Positions 9,917-18,992 of a stretch of 42,338 nt of DNA are shown here, in pieces (position 1 is the stretch's first letter; every line of letters begins with the position of its first letter). The DNA is taken from positions 5,001 through 47,338 of the forward strand of contig RPFO01001326.1 in NCBI GenBank assembly GCA_009746045.1. The letters run 5' to 3'. Under the pieces are notes generated by a model. It made no database searches, had not been told where the DNA came from, and saw only the letters and a list, made by a program, of their open reading frames with translations. Position numbers and translations under genes: made by a program. This DNA is from Mesostigma viride. Taxonomy: Eukaryota > Streptophyta > Mesostigmatophyceae > Mesostigmatales > Mesostigmataceae.

Positions 9917-10262
9917 TACAGTCATTCACGCCTTAAGTTGGGTTGGCTTAAGTTGGGTTCGTTCACGCCTTAAGTTGGGTCGAATTGAATTCCGGCGTTC
10001 TAAGTTCAAAGTAGTTCAGAATACTATATTTTAGTATCTTTAGTTCAAATTAGTAGAATTAAGTAGAGTCATTCACGCCTTAAGTTGGGTTCACGCCTTA
10101 AGTTGGGTTGACCCCTCAAAAACCACGAACCCAACTTAAGGCGTGAATGACTGTACATACATCCTCCAAGCACTCGAGGAGACTACTGCCGTTCCGCGAT
10201 TCTCTGCTGCCGTTCCGAGATTCTCTGCTGCCCATGTGCGGCGTGGGACACAACAACAATGC
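9886..10262. repeat. Fold-back arms around the MITE
   Basis: GTTGTTG...GTCCCACG at 9886-9910 is the reverse complement of CGTGGGACACAACAACAA at about 10241-10259. The 235-bp MITE sits between the arms, so it probably inserted into the loop of an older fold-back repeat. The right arm is preceded by two copies of a 24-bp CTGCCGTTCCG...ATTCT unit (10187-10230). Confidence 0.55.
9919..10153. mobile_element. 235-bp MITE with TA target duplication
   Basis: Perfect inverted ends start CAGTCATTCACGCCTTAAGT. The inverted match is at least 25 bp, and 29 bp when the flanking GTA is counted. TA lies on both sides (9917-9918 and 10154-10155). Internal copies of TTCACGCCTTAAGTTGGG sit near each end. There is no coding capacity. 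A TA duplication fits a Tc1/mariner-type non-autonomous element. Its ends are related to those of the element at 11322-18361. Confidence 0.8.
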
Positions 10263-10343
10263 TCATCTATCCCACCCATTTCTCTCCCACCGATTTACGA
10301 CCGTCAGATGTGTGAATCCAACGGACCGACGGACAGGTACACC

Positions 10344-10448
10344 CGAAAACCGCATAGTTGGATCCGAAAACCGCATAGTTAATTGGATCCGAAAAACGCA
10401 TAGTTGGATCCGAAAAACCGCATAGTTGGATCCGAAGAACCGCATAGA
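10344..10448. repeat. 21-bp tandem repeat with GGATCC, about five copies
   Basis: Unit CGCATAGTTGGATCCGAAAA with small length changes (extra AATT, extra A). It lies beside fold-back repeats and no gene overlaps it convincingly. Confidence 0.8.
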
Positions 10449-10865
10449 CGCGACGCGAGGGATTGGGGCCGTCGGATGGTGGAGGCGTTGTCCCCAACCC
10501 GAGGGGCGACGGGTTGATTGCGGTAATAAAAAGGTGGCGCAAGTCACCGGAGGTGGGAGAGGGGTGGCATAGTGCCTCTGGCGCGGTGGAACGATCGACA
10601 ACAATAATTGCCGTTCCGCGTTGCGGTTCCCATCCAGGCGGAGGTCGGGGGCCACATCGATGTGCATCCGGGAAGTATCCATGCTGTATCTGGTAATGTG
10701 TATATGGCACTCCATCGAGGCTACTTGGCGTGCGATCGATTGCTAGGATACACCCCCTGTACAGCCCGTGAATATCACGCGAAGGTATCCGATGATGCAA
10801 CCGTCCATGTCCCAGTACCCCGATAGTACCACCGAAACTAAATATATCCGGCCCTCGGCCACTAA

Positions 10866-11080
10866 AGATTCTCTGCTGCCCATGCGCGGCGTGGGACACA
10901 ACAACAACAACAACAGCAGGCTTACAGACTACTGTACCTACAGGATAGTACTGTTGGCGAGGGATTTCCGGGTATTTTTAATTAACCAATGGGAATATCC
11001 TTATGTATGTAAAGGGGTACCAGCCGTACCACGTTGTCGTTGTTGTTGTTGTTGTTGCCCACGCCGCACGTGGGCAGCAG
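10866..11080. repeat. 215-bp fold-back element, CAACAA/GTTGTT arms
   Basis: The left arm at 10866-10912 (TTCTCTGCTGCCCATGCGCG then GTGGGACACAACAACAA) pairs with the right arm at 11033-11078 (GTTGTTGTTGCCCACGCCGC, ending GGGCAGCAGAGA). The same arm occurs at 10217-10260. It is non-coding. Between here and 11321 I see only AT-rich, partly palindromic sequence (CAGGTTTCAGATCTTGAGACCCTGG-type near 11200). Confidence 0.65.
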
Positions 11081-11858
11081 AGATTTGGAAACGGCCGAGG
11101 GCCTGGACACTGAACAGCAGGGGTACCACGTAGCGACCCGCGTTCCTGGCGTGGGACTGATTCAACTAGCTACACCCAGACCCACGTTTAAGGTTCCCAG
11201 GTTTCAGATCTTGAGACCCTGGATTTTGAATTTCAGGTTTAAGATCGCAGGGCTGGTTTAGTAAAAAGATCTTAAAGTAGGTATAAATGACTGTGGTCGA
11301 TACATGGTACCTCTTCACCTACAGTCATTCCCGCGTTAAGTTGCGATCGCCCCCTAAAAATTGGCGCCGCAACTTAACGCGGGAACGCAACTTAACGGTA
11401 GAATTAGGCTAGCAGCCCACCACCTCCTCCTCTGACGGACATCTATACGGCATTCGACAGCTCTCGTCAAGCCCGATCCAGCTACACCGTCAAAGCCGGC
11501 CAAATTAAAGTCCATTTTCCACGCCAGATATTTTGGACAAAGGCGGGCTGCAACTGAAAACACGCCGTGGGCAGCCACGCACTAGTGCCTGCGTTTTTTA
11601 CCACAAATGCCGGTGTGTTTTAACCCTCTGACTTGGGCTTTCTTTTTGGCGGGTTCAGTTACTTAATTGCCAGCCGGCTTCACTTTTGAATGTGACAAAA
11701 CTTGGGAACAGTCGTGAGGGAAGCTTCATTTACTGTCAAAGGCCTGCATGTAAACAAAAATAACGCAACCTTGTCTTTGCCCTTCTGTGGTGCATTCGGC
11801 ATGATGGTGGTAATTTCCATCAAGAAGTGTCTCAATTACAGACCTTGCATGGTCGTGG

Positions 11859-12038
11859 CCGGCGTTTTGATGAGTAGTGTAGTTAGGCTTTTCTAGACTA
11901 GATAGCTTAGAGTTAGGTTAGTTCGATTACACCGCTTCCTCCACTCCACCCACCCATCATGAGTGGAATATGATGTCAGTGCTACATGATCATCTCCCAA
12001 CGGAGGCATCATGTTATAATTTAATTTAATTTAATTTA
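11859..12038 (+). mobile_element. 180-bp LINE-A 3' end with 10-bp target duplication
   Basis: It begins in the last LINE-A codons and runs through the 3' UTR, the hairpin at 11985-12013 and a (TTTAA)n tail. ATGGTCGTGG occurs on both sides (11849-11858 and 12039-12048), a clear target-site duplication. This proves the 3' boundary and orientation of LINE-A and shows extreme 5' truncation. Confidence 0.88.
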
Positions 12039-12354
12039 ATGGTCGTGGATTCTTATGTACCGCAGCCCGCAGGCTGCAAAACTGAATTTGTAAGGTTGCA
12101 TTCACGCTTTTCACCTAAGCCAGCAGGCAGGGAAATTTGCGCGCCAGTGGGGCTTGCGTATTTTGCCGCCTAAAATCACGTAGCGGGTCCGGACTTGGCA
12201 AAAAAATGGCCTCATGCGCGGCCAAAAATGGCCTGACACCTACAAATTGAGTCATTACCGCGTTAAGTTGCGATGGCCTCCATGCTTAAGTTGCGGTCGC
12301 CCCCCAAACTTCGGCGCCGCAACTTAACGCGGGAACGCAACCACAGGTCGGACA

Positions 12355-12655
12355 AATAAAATAAATATAAATATATTTACCCATATTTTATTTATAAATA
12401 TTGGATATTTAGGCCCCTAAATATTATTTGCTTCGTTCGCCTAACTCGGGGGAAAATATTTAAATATATTTATGACGGAAGTGCCATAGGCGGAAAAATA
12501 TTTAAATATATTTGTCCAGAAGTCTCGTTCGCCTGTAAAATCTTTAAATATATTTGCAGTGGATTGGCCGTTGGGGCTAATTATTTAAATGTATTTAAAT
12601 ACTATTTAAATATCAGGTATTTATGAATGTATTTAAATGCATCAGTATATTTAGC
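12355..12655. repeat. AT-rich minisatellite, about 42-bp spacing, left block
   Basis: Degenerate units of GGAAAAATATTTAAATATAT followed by TTTGTCCAGAAGTCTCGTTC and GCC, starting near 12450 and 12492, with a partial unit at 12534. The same unit continues in the same orientation at 17793-18310 on the other side of the PLE. Confidence 0.65.
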
Positions 12656-13240
12656 CGCATAGTATCTCCGCACATCTGAACCCTGTGATGCCAGATCTCC
12701 TTTGCGGCCGTTCCGAGCTTGGCACTGGATTCGTTGTCCACATCGTCGCGTCGCTGCCGCAACACGATGTTTTCTGGCATCCGCGGGCTTTTGGTTCCCG
12801 CCGCACATTTGAAAGTGCTGTCCTCCGGCTTTTTGCCTTTGCACCGTGTGCAGTTCTTGGACGTTTGGAATCATGGCATGGCTAACGTGATGACTGACTA
12901 GCTAGACCTTTTCAGTGGTTTTCCATTTGCGGGTATTTCCTCGTAAATGGTGGGAGAGCGATCGCAGCAATGGTGCTCACCACTAGACACTCCCGGCCAG
13001 TTAGGCTAGAAACACACGCCCTGATCAAGCATGCTGTTTCCGGCCCCACCGTCTAGGTCATCTAGTCGCTCCACACGTAAGCCAGCCATAATTTCAATGC
13101 ACAAGGATACACATTTCCATCACCATTCATCTTCATCATCCTGAACGACTCGAAAACGCGGAAAAGATAACGGCAGGCTCGAGCTACCATGGTCCGGATT
13201 CTCCCGATTTCTGGCCTGCGCTGGTTGTCTCTTTGATATT
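12656..13240 (+). repeat. Left pseudo-LTR of the Penelope-like element
   Basis: 585 bp that appear identical to 17208-17792, with a constant offset of 4552. It starts with the last eight codons (including the stop) of the PLE protein. It is therefore the 3' part of an upstream, 5'-truncated tandem copy, the arrangement known for PLE pLTRs. Confidence 0.92.
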
Positions 13241-13331
13241 AGATTGGTTGAATATAGTTCGTTTTCGGCTAGGAGGCGTGGCCTTTGCATGACGGGCAAG
13301 AGGATTTCAGCCGTGGGCAACCAAGCACACA

Positions 13332-13391
13332 TGTCGTCGGGCTAGTCCGACGAGTGCGCACGTGAACCGGCACTCCCGGTCACACACGACA
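13332..13391 (+). ncRNA. Possible degenerate hammerhead-ribozyme motif
   Basis: Stem I TGTCGT/ACGACA (13332-13337 with 13386-13391) plus two core-proximal pairs. CCGACGA at 13347-13353 stands where CTGANGA is expected. A short GTGC/GCAC stem II follows, then GTGAA where CGAAA is expected. Stem III is ACCGG/CCGGT (13366-13370 with 13376-13380), followed by C at the cleavage position. PLEs are known to carry hammerheads in or near pLTRs. Core changes and a stem II without a loop make activity doubtful, and the motif is about 90 bp outside the repeated pLTR. Confidence 0.3.
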
Positions 13392-14174
13392 CCATAGAGA
13401 TAGTCAGCTGCACCGCCTCATGTCGGCGAAACCCATAGTTCCATCGGAATCGTTTCAGCGGCCGGCATTTCCTCTCCGCGTTTCCTCAACCTCGTTTTCA
13501 GGATCATACTCATCGTTCCTGCATTTTCCTCTTCCACGCAGGTTGTGGCTTTTTTGAAAGCCACGAATGTACCCGGGGATGGGACGCTTCGGCTGCCTCA
13601 ATGCCTACACATTCAATACGATGTCCCCCTCTCACCTTCCTCCATCATTCCGCTCACATTGCACTACGTGTCTGTGTTTTGTTCTTTTTCTTGTTCTCGT
13701 TTGTTTTGCTGTTCTTGTCCTTTTTCTTTTACTTTTACTGAGGGAGCTAGGCTGGGCTGCGCGCTGTGTGTGCTACTCTCGTGTTTTTCTGTGGGCACTT
13801 GAGAGACTAACCAAGGATCGGGCCCCCCACACGGCAATATCAGCCTTTGCTTTTGTTTACCCTCCCATATCTCTTTACAAACGCCAAAAAAACACAAAGG
13901 CAGGAGCACGGTGACTCATCTGGAACATGAAGAAGGGAAATCTTTTCGTTACAGGAAAGAGGTGTCAAGTATGACAATTGGAAGGCCCCCCCACTGGGAA
14001 TCCACATGTTCCGAGTCCATTCAGCTGTGTTGTTAGCCACATCCTGCCCCGGGGAGATGCATCATGGACCACCGCTATCGCGTAACGGGTGTTACGCAGT
14101 GAATATTGACTTACCTCAATATGCTCCGCTCTGGTTCTGTTTGATGTCTTAGCTCTCAGTGCATCTGAATCATC

Positions 14175-17100
14175 ATGAAACACCTTATGACTTTCTGGCA
14201 TGCTCTTACCCTCCACAGAATACGGCAATCCAGTGGCATTGATTACCGGAAGTACACTGCTATTTCTCGGCAGTTCCCCTATCGTATCTCCTCACAGGCA
14301 TGGCGGAAGCGTTGTCGCATCAACACGCGCCATAACCATCACTGCAAGGATGACCATACTCTACGTCGCCTCCGGCGCTTACAGCGCACGCATTTGTCGC
14401 TTACCAACTCCACTCGCCCACACCCCGTAAGCACCCATCGCGTCATTTATGCCATTTACAACCGCAGGTACCCTCAGCGTATCTACGTTGGCCAGACGCA
14501 ACGGGATGCCTGGACGCGTTTTCAGGAACATGTCCGAGCGGCACGCCGCCTTCATATTGGCCGCCCTGCCGCCAACGACGACACCCCCCTACATGGCGCC
14601 ATGGCCCAATACGGGTGGTGGGATTGGCGAGTCGTCCCCTTGGAACATGTCCCCGGCACCTTTACCGGCGCCGCTTTTCGCAAAGCCGCAGGGCATCGGG
14701 AAACGTTTTGGAAACGAATGTTACATGCATTTCTGCCCCACGGTTTTTGCATTGAAGGCAAGAGTTTCAAAGCTCGGTCTCGCCGCCGCCCGCCTCCCCT
14801 CCGTCCCCGCCCTCTTATGTTCATCCGTGCCTGGCGTCTGAAGCACAATCTCCACCCATATCGCCCCTATCCCCCCAGCGTCACCCCGGCCCCTCCACCT
14901 TCCACACATGTGTCCACCGATCCTTCCCTTTACTCCACCAGTCTCCGCTGCTTACGTCACATGTCTCGGCTTATGCAACGCGGCAACTTTCATGCATCCT
15001 ATCTCGAAGCCTGCAGCTTGAAGAAGCTTACCAGCTTACACATTGCCGTCGGGTCGTGCTCCCCAGCTGATCTGCAAGTCCCCCGCTCCCATGCCACTAG
15101 TCTGCGAGGCCTTCTCTCACGTATCATTCGGCACCGTGTCAATGGGAATGCAGATGCACTGCGTCCGCGCCGTTTGCTGATCTCACCTTTCATTCATGCT
15201 GCGATGGATGAGCTGTGTTTGCCACACATTCTGCATTTGCCGCAAGTGCAGGCTGCGATGCCGCTCGTGGTGCGCAACACTTTCGGCACTCCCATTGCCG
15301 CCTGGCATTACTCTCCCACCTTGGGACAAATGGTTTTCAGCAACGGGAAGGTCAGCCGCGATACAACGCCCACCGAGCTGGCCACCATCTTGGCAGGGCC
15401 CTGCCCCTGCCAACAACAACGGTATTTCAAGTACCTTGATCCCACCTCACAGCACGTCATGACCGCTGACCTCAGCATCCTGCCGAGCCACACGCTTGTA
15501 GACCTTTTTGCCAAAGGCACCAAGTTTCGGCCGTGGGTCCAGCGCACGTGTGCCAAAGAGGTGAATGCACTGCTCTCCACATCACTGCGCAAATTCTGCA
15601 ATGCCATGAGCACGGACCTACAGCTTGCTCCCCTTGCCATGGAACCGTGGTTTCGCGCCGTCATTCACGAATGCAATGCACGTCTCACCAGGCTTGATTA
15701 CCGTCTCCAGCAGGTCCACCGCACCACCTGGCTCAACACCACAGATAAAGCACTTCTTGACCACTTCAAGCAGGACTTTATCATCACGTGTGTTGACAAG
15801 AGTGCCAACAACTTTGCTTTCATATGCAAGAAGCACTACCTTGCTACTTTGCAACACGAGTTGGCGTCCAGCCCTACCTATGTTCAGCGTGCACAGTCCA
15901 CCGCCAGTATCACTGCTGCTCATCGGGCTTTTCTGCACAGCCAAAACATTTTTGCTCGGGCATTCCTTAAGCGGCAGCGACGCGCCACCACCACTACGTT
16001 CCCATATCTGTATCTCACTCTTAAGCTGCACAAAACTCCTGTTGCTTTGCGCACCATTGCTGCGTCGCATTCAGCCCCACTGATGCCTCTCTCGAAACTC
16101 ATCTGCCATGCTTTGAATGCTCTTCTCCCCGAAGCCAATGCATTATGGGTGGAGGTGCTGTCGAATGCCGGGTATGAATGCGCTGGTAGTTGGATCGTCA
16201 TAGACTCAGCCCAAGTACGCCTACGCCTTGCCGCCCTTAGCCGTTCTAAGACAGCAGCAGAGAAACGTATACCTATGCCCATAGCCACCTATGATTTCAC
16301 CACTCTATATACCACACTAGATTTGCACGATTTGAAAGCTCGTTTAGATAGCCTCCTTACTCGTCTGTATGCACGTAGGCCTCACGGGCGCAACCACCTG
16401 CACGTGCGTGTTTCTCAGACCAAGCCCACGGCAACGTGGCTCTCAGGGATCGCGGCAGGTGCTATCGTGCGGGATGGTTATAATTATATTATCACGAAGG
16501 CTGACCTTGTCCATTGGATCTCTTATCTTGTTGATAACACCTTCATCTGTTTTGCGGGCAATGTATACCAACAAGCTATCGGCATCCCTATGGGCACTAA
16601 CTGTGCCGGGCTCCTTGCAAACCTCTATCTATACACTTATGAGCTTGCATTCATGGAGAATCTCATTGCCTCAAACGATGATGTTCTCATCAGGCGTTTT
16701 ATCCATACATGTCGATACATTGATGATGTCATCGCTTTCGACAACCCTGATTTCGCAACCCATTTGTATATCACCGCTGGTCTGCCTGGCATCTACCCGC
16801 AAGCGTCCCTCACATTAAAGCTCACGTCGGAGGATACTCATTGCAATTACCTCGATCTTAACATTACCCATAACAAGAAGGGCTGGCGTACGGCTGTCTA
16901 TGATAAGCGCAAGGATCCTAAATACCAGCAAATTCCTTTTATTCGTTACCCCGATATTCACAGTCTCCTTTCCCACACAGCAAAATATGGTGTTGTTCTT
17001 TCTCAGTTACATCGTTTTTCCCGTCTTTGTTCTTATCGTGTTGATTTCATCACGACTCTTGTTGAACTCTTGCAGCGTTTATTGGTCAAAGACTATGACC

Positions 17101-17231
17101 GAGCCATTATGCTCCGTCAAGTCCGATGTTTTTTGCAACGTCACCCACATCTGTTCGGTGCTGCCCCTTGGCACAAGCTCTACAAACAGGTCGTGGACCG
17201 GCTGGATCGCATAGTATCTCCGCACATCTGA
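14175..17231 (+). CDS. PLE protein: N-terminal GIY-YIG nuclease, C-terminal reverse transcriptase
   Basis: 1018 aa from ATG at 14175. A basic, His-rich N terminus is followed by a GIY-YIG domain at about 88-190: IYAIY 91-95, IYVG 103-106, R115 in RFQEH, and catalytic-type E176 in HRETFW. After a Pro-rich linker (about 200-245) and a central region, the PLE RT spans about 540-900: CVDKSANNFAFI, YLTLKLHK, ATYDFTTLYTTLDL, the AIGIPMGTNCAGLLANLY motif, and YIDD at 848-851. The C-terminal extension ends inside the right pLTR. Canonical Penelope proteins carry GIY-YIG after the RT; here the order is reversed, as in Naiad/Chlamys elements. All key residues are present and there is no internal stop, so the protein is likely competent for nicking and cDNA synthesis. 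Nothing suggests host domestication. Confidence 0.93.
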   Translation: MKHLMTFWHALTLHRIRQSSGIDYRKYTAISRQFPYRISSQAWRKRCRINTRHNHHCKDDHTLRRLRRLQRTHLSLTNSTRPHPVSTHRVIYAIYNRRYPQRIYVGQTQRDAWTRFQEHVRAARRLHIGRPAANDDTPLHGAMAQYGWWDWRVVPLEHVPGTFTGAAFRKAAGHRETFWKRMLHAFLPHGFCIEGKSFKARSRRRPPPLRPRPLMFIRAWRLKHNLHPYRPYPPSVTPAPPPSTHVSTDPSLYSTSLRCLRHMSRLMQRGNFHASYLEACSLKKLTSLHIAVGSCSPADLQVPRSHATSLRGLLSRIIRHRVNGNADALRPRRLLISPFIHAAMDELCLPHILHLPQVQAAMPLVVRNTFGTPIAAWHYSPTLGQMVFSNGKVSRDTTPTELATILAGPCPCQQQRYFKYLDPTSQHVMTADLSILPSHTLVDLFAKGTKFRPWVQRTCAKEVNALLSTSLRKFCNAMSTDLQLAPLAMEPWFRAVIHECNARLTRLDYRLQQVHRTTWLNTTDKALLDHFKQDFIITCVDKSANNFAFICKKHYLATLQHELASSPTYVQRAQSTASITAAHRAFLHSQNIFARAFLKRQRRATTTTFPYLYLTLKLHKTPVALRTIAASHSAPLMPLSKLICHALNALLPEANALWVEVLSNAGYECAGSWIVIDSAQVRLRLAALSRSKTAAEKRIPMPIATYDFTTLYTTLDLHDLKARLDSLLTRLYARRPHGRNHLHVRVSQTKPTATWLSGIAAGAIVRDGYNYIITKADLVHWISYLVDNTFICFAGNVYQQAIGIPMGTNCAGLLANLYLYTYELAFMENLIASNDDVLIRRFIHTCRYIDDVIAFDNPDFATHLYITAGLPGIYPQASLTLKLTSEDTHCNYLDLNITHNKKGWRTAVYDKRKDPKYQQIPFIRYPDIHSLLSHTAKYGVVLSQLHRFSRLCSYRVDFITTLVELLQRLLVKDYDRAIMLRQVRCFLQRHPHLFGAAPWHKLYKQVVDRLDRIVSPHI

Positions 17232-17792
17232 ACCCTGTGATGCCAGATCTCCTTTGCGGCCGTTCCGAGCTTGGCACTGGATTCGTTGTCCACATCGTCG
17301 CGTCGCTGCCGCAACACGATGTTTTCTGGCATCCGCGGGCTTTTGGTTCCCGCCGCACATTTGAAAGTGCTGTCCTCCGGCTTTTTGCCTTTGCACCGTG
17401 TGCAGTTCTTGGACGTTTGGAATCATGGCATGGCTAACGTGATGACTGACTAGCTAGACCTTTTCAGTGGTTTTCCATTTGCGGGTATTTCCTCGTAAAT
17501 GGTGGGAGAGCGATCGCAGCAATGGTGCTCACCACTAGACACTCCCGGCCAGTTAGGCTAGAAACACACGCCCTGATCAAGCATGCTGTTTCCGGCCCCA
17601 CCGTCTAGGTCATCTAGTCGCTCCACACGTAAGCCAGCCATAATTTCAATGCACAAGGATACACATTTCCATCACCATTCATCTTCATCATCCTGAACGA
17701 CTCGAAAACGCGGAAAAGATAACGGCAGGCTCGAGCTACCATGGTCCGGATTCTCCCGATTTCTGGCCTGCGCTGGTTGTCTCTTTGATATT
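17208..17792 (+). repeat. Right pseudo-LTR of the Penelope-like element
   Basis: Second copy of the 585-bp repeat. It overlaps the last 24 bp of the PLE ORF and ends at CTTTGATATT, where AT-rich minisatellite resumes. No difference from the left copy was found by eye. Confidence 0.92.
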
Positions 17793-18310
17793 TAAACATT
17801 TAAATACATGCCTGTCCTAGTTGCGCCCTACTATCCGGAGCGCCCTCCCCCCTTTCCCGCCGTCTGTCACCCGCAGGCCGAAGCCCCTCCTATAACAGTC
17901 AGTCGGTCAGTGAGTCAGTCAGTTTGCTCTCGAAGCTTCATGACCAGCCTCCGTTGGAGTATTTATTAAGTGAGACAACTATTTAAATTGATTTACTAAT
18001 TAATGGGTATTTAAATATCAAGTAAACTAAATATATTTATAAATATATTTGGTTTGCTTGATATATATAAATATATTTAAATTTATTTGCCTCGAAGGGC
18101 CCTTTGGCAGAATTTATTTAAATGTATTTGTCACGAAAGGCAGTTGCGCTGGAAAATATTTAAATATATTTGTCCTGAAGTCTCGTTCGCCGGAAAAATA
18201 TTTAAATATATTTGCCTTGCTCCCCAGTATGTGTGAAAATATTTAAATGTTATTTGACCTTGTTTTGGTACCTGCCAGAAGTATTTAAATGTTATTTAAA
18301 TATTATTTGT
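17793..18310. repeat. AT-rich minisatellite, right block
   Basis: The same GGAAAAATATTTAAATATAT units as the left block, at about 18151 and 18192, with looser copies from 17990 on. The shared TGAAGTCTCGTTCGCC spacer and the same orientation on both sides show that the PLE interrupted one array. A GTCAGTCGGTCAGTGAGTCA run lies near 17900. Confidence 0.65.
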
Positions 18311-18362
18311 CCGACCTGTGAACGCAACCTTAAGAAACGCAACTTAACGCGGGAATGACTGT

Positions 18363-18992
18363 ATTGATATTCCTATTGGTAAATGAAAATACCCATTTAC
18401 CCGGAAAATATGACTGGTCAGTGGTCTGCGCCTCTGCGGAACAGATTACATTAGGTATGCACTCATGTATTACAGGGTCACCAAGTTTAAGATCCCAACG
18501 CTCTCGGACCCTTGGGTTCAAAATATGGTCTTCTTGTTGGTACATATGCAAGCATCATTACCCACGGTAAGTCAATTGACGCACCCTTCTGATGACAAAA
18601 ATTATGTAAGACCCTTTACTGTATTACATGTATGATGTAGTGCGTACATATAACAAATTACAATACCTCACCTTGCAGGCTTTGCTCCAAGTTCAACCTG
18701 TTCCAACAGCTGTTTCATCCGGGAAACACCGCTGGAAATAATTTCAACTGGGAAAAGGCGGGGGTGAGTGGTATCGACATGAGCAACCTGCAGCGCAACC
18801 TTCGATGCTTTTATACCCCTTCATGAGTTTATAGAAGTCTGGACAGAATTAGTGGATGGCTCCTTGATGTGGAGGGCTCCTTTGTGGTTTGCCCACGGGT
18901 ATTGAAACAGGGTCCGCCGAACGCCAAGCTCGTGATCCGCACCTGGCAATAAAGCTTTGGCTTGGGCCATCGAACTGTCCTCCTGGGCAGGA
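18363..18992. other. Upstream region of the SWP73 gene
   Basis: About 630 bp between the inverted-repeat element and the chosen ATG. It must hold the 5' UTR and promoter and could hold a 5' intron: a pyrimidine-rich stretch ending CTGGGCAG lies just before the ATG. No TATA box is convincing. Confidence 0.4.

Larger units (their letters stand above)
12656..17792 (+). mobile_element. Penelope-like retroelement, permuted (Naiad/Chlamys-type)
   Basis: Left pLTR (12656-13240), 5' UTR of about 930 bp (13241-14174), intact ORF (14175-17231), right pLTR (17208-17792). The pLTRs look identical, so insertion is recent. It sits in an AT-rich minisatellite. PLEs replicate by target-primed reverse transcription. 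The N-terminal nuclease order matches the Naiad/Chlamys group, which is described from green algae and invertebrates. Confidence 0.9.
11322..18361. mobile_element. TA-flanked 7.04-kb inverted-repeat region holding the PLE
   Basis: The left end, CAGTCATTCCCGCGTTAAGT then TGCG, is matched exactly by its reverse complement at the right end. TA lies on both sides (11320-11321 and 18362-18363). An inner left-end copy starts at about 12250 (AGTCATTACCGCGTTAAGTT) and extends its match to the right end through ACAGGTCGGACAAATA. The true left end may therefore be the inner copy, and the outer one may be a neighbouring element. No DDE transposase is visible inside. The content is a LINE-A scrap, AT-rich minisatellite and the PLE. 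A non-autonomous Tc1/mariner-like element later hit by retroelements is the simplest reading. Confidence 0.6.

Noticed and set aside
10263-10899. 150- and 210-aa minus-strand ORFs
   Set aside because: They run through fold-back and 21-bp tandem repeats and match no family.
12602-12874. 90- and 66-aa ORFs in the left pLTR (also in the right copy)
   Set aside because: Non-coding PLE terminal repeat; the frames are short and lack any domain.
18957-18992. Start of SWP73 at position 18957
   Set aside because: That codon is TTG; the first in-frame ATG is 18993.
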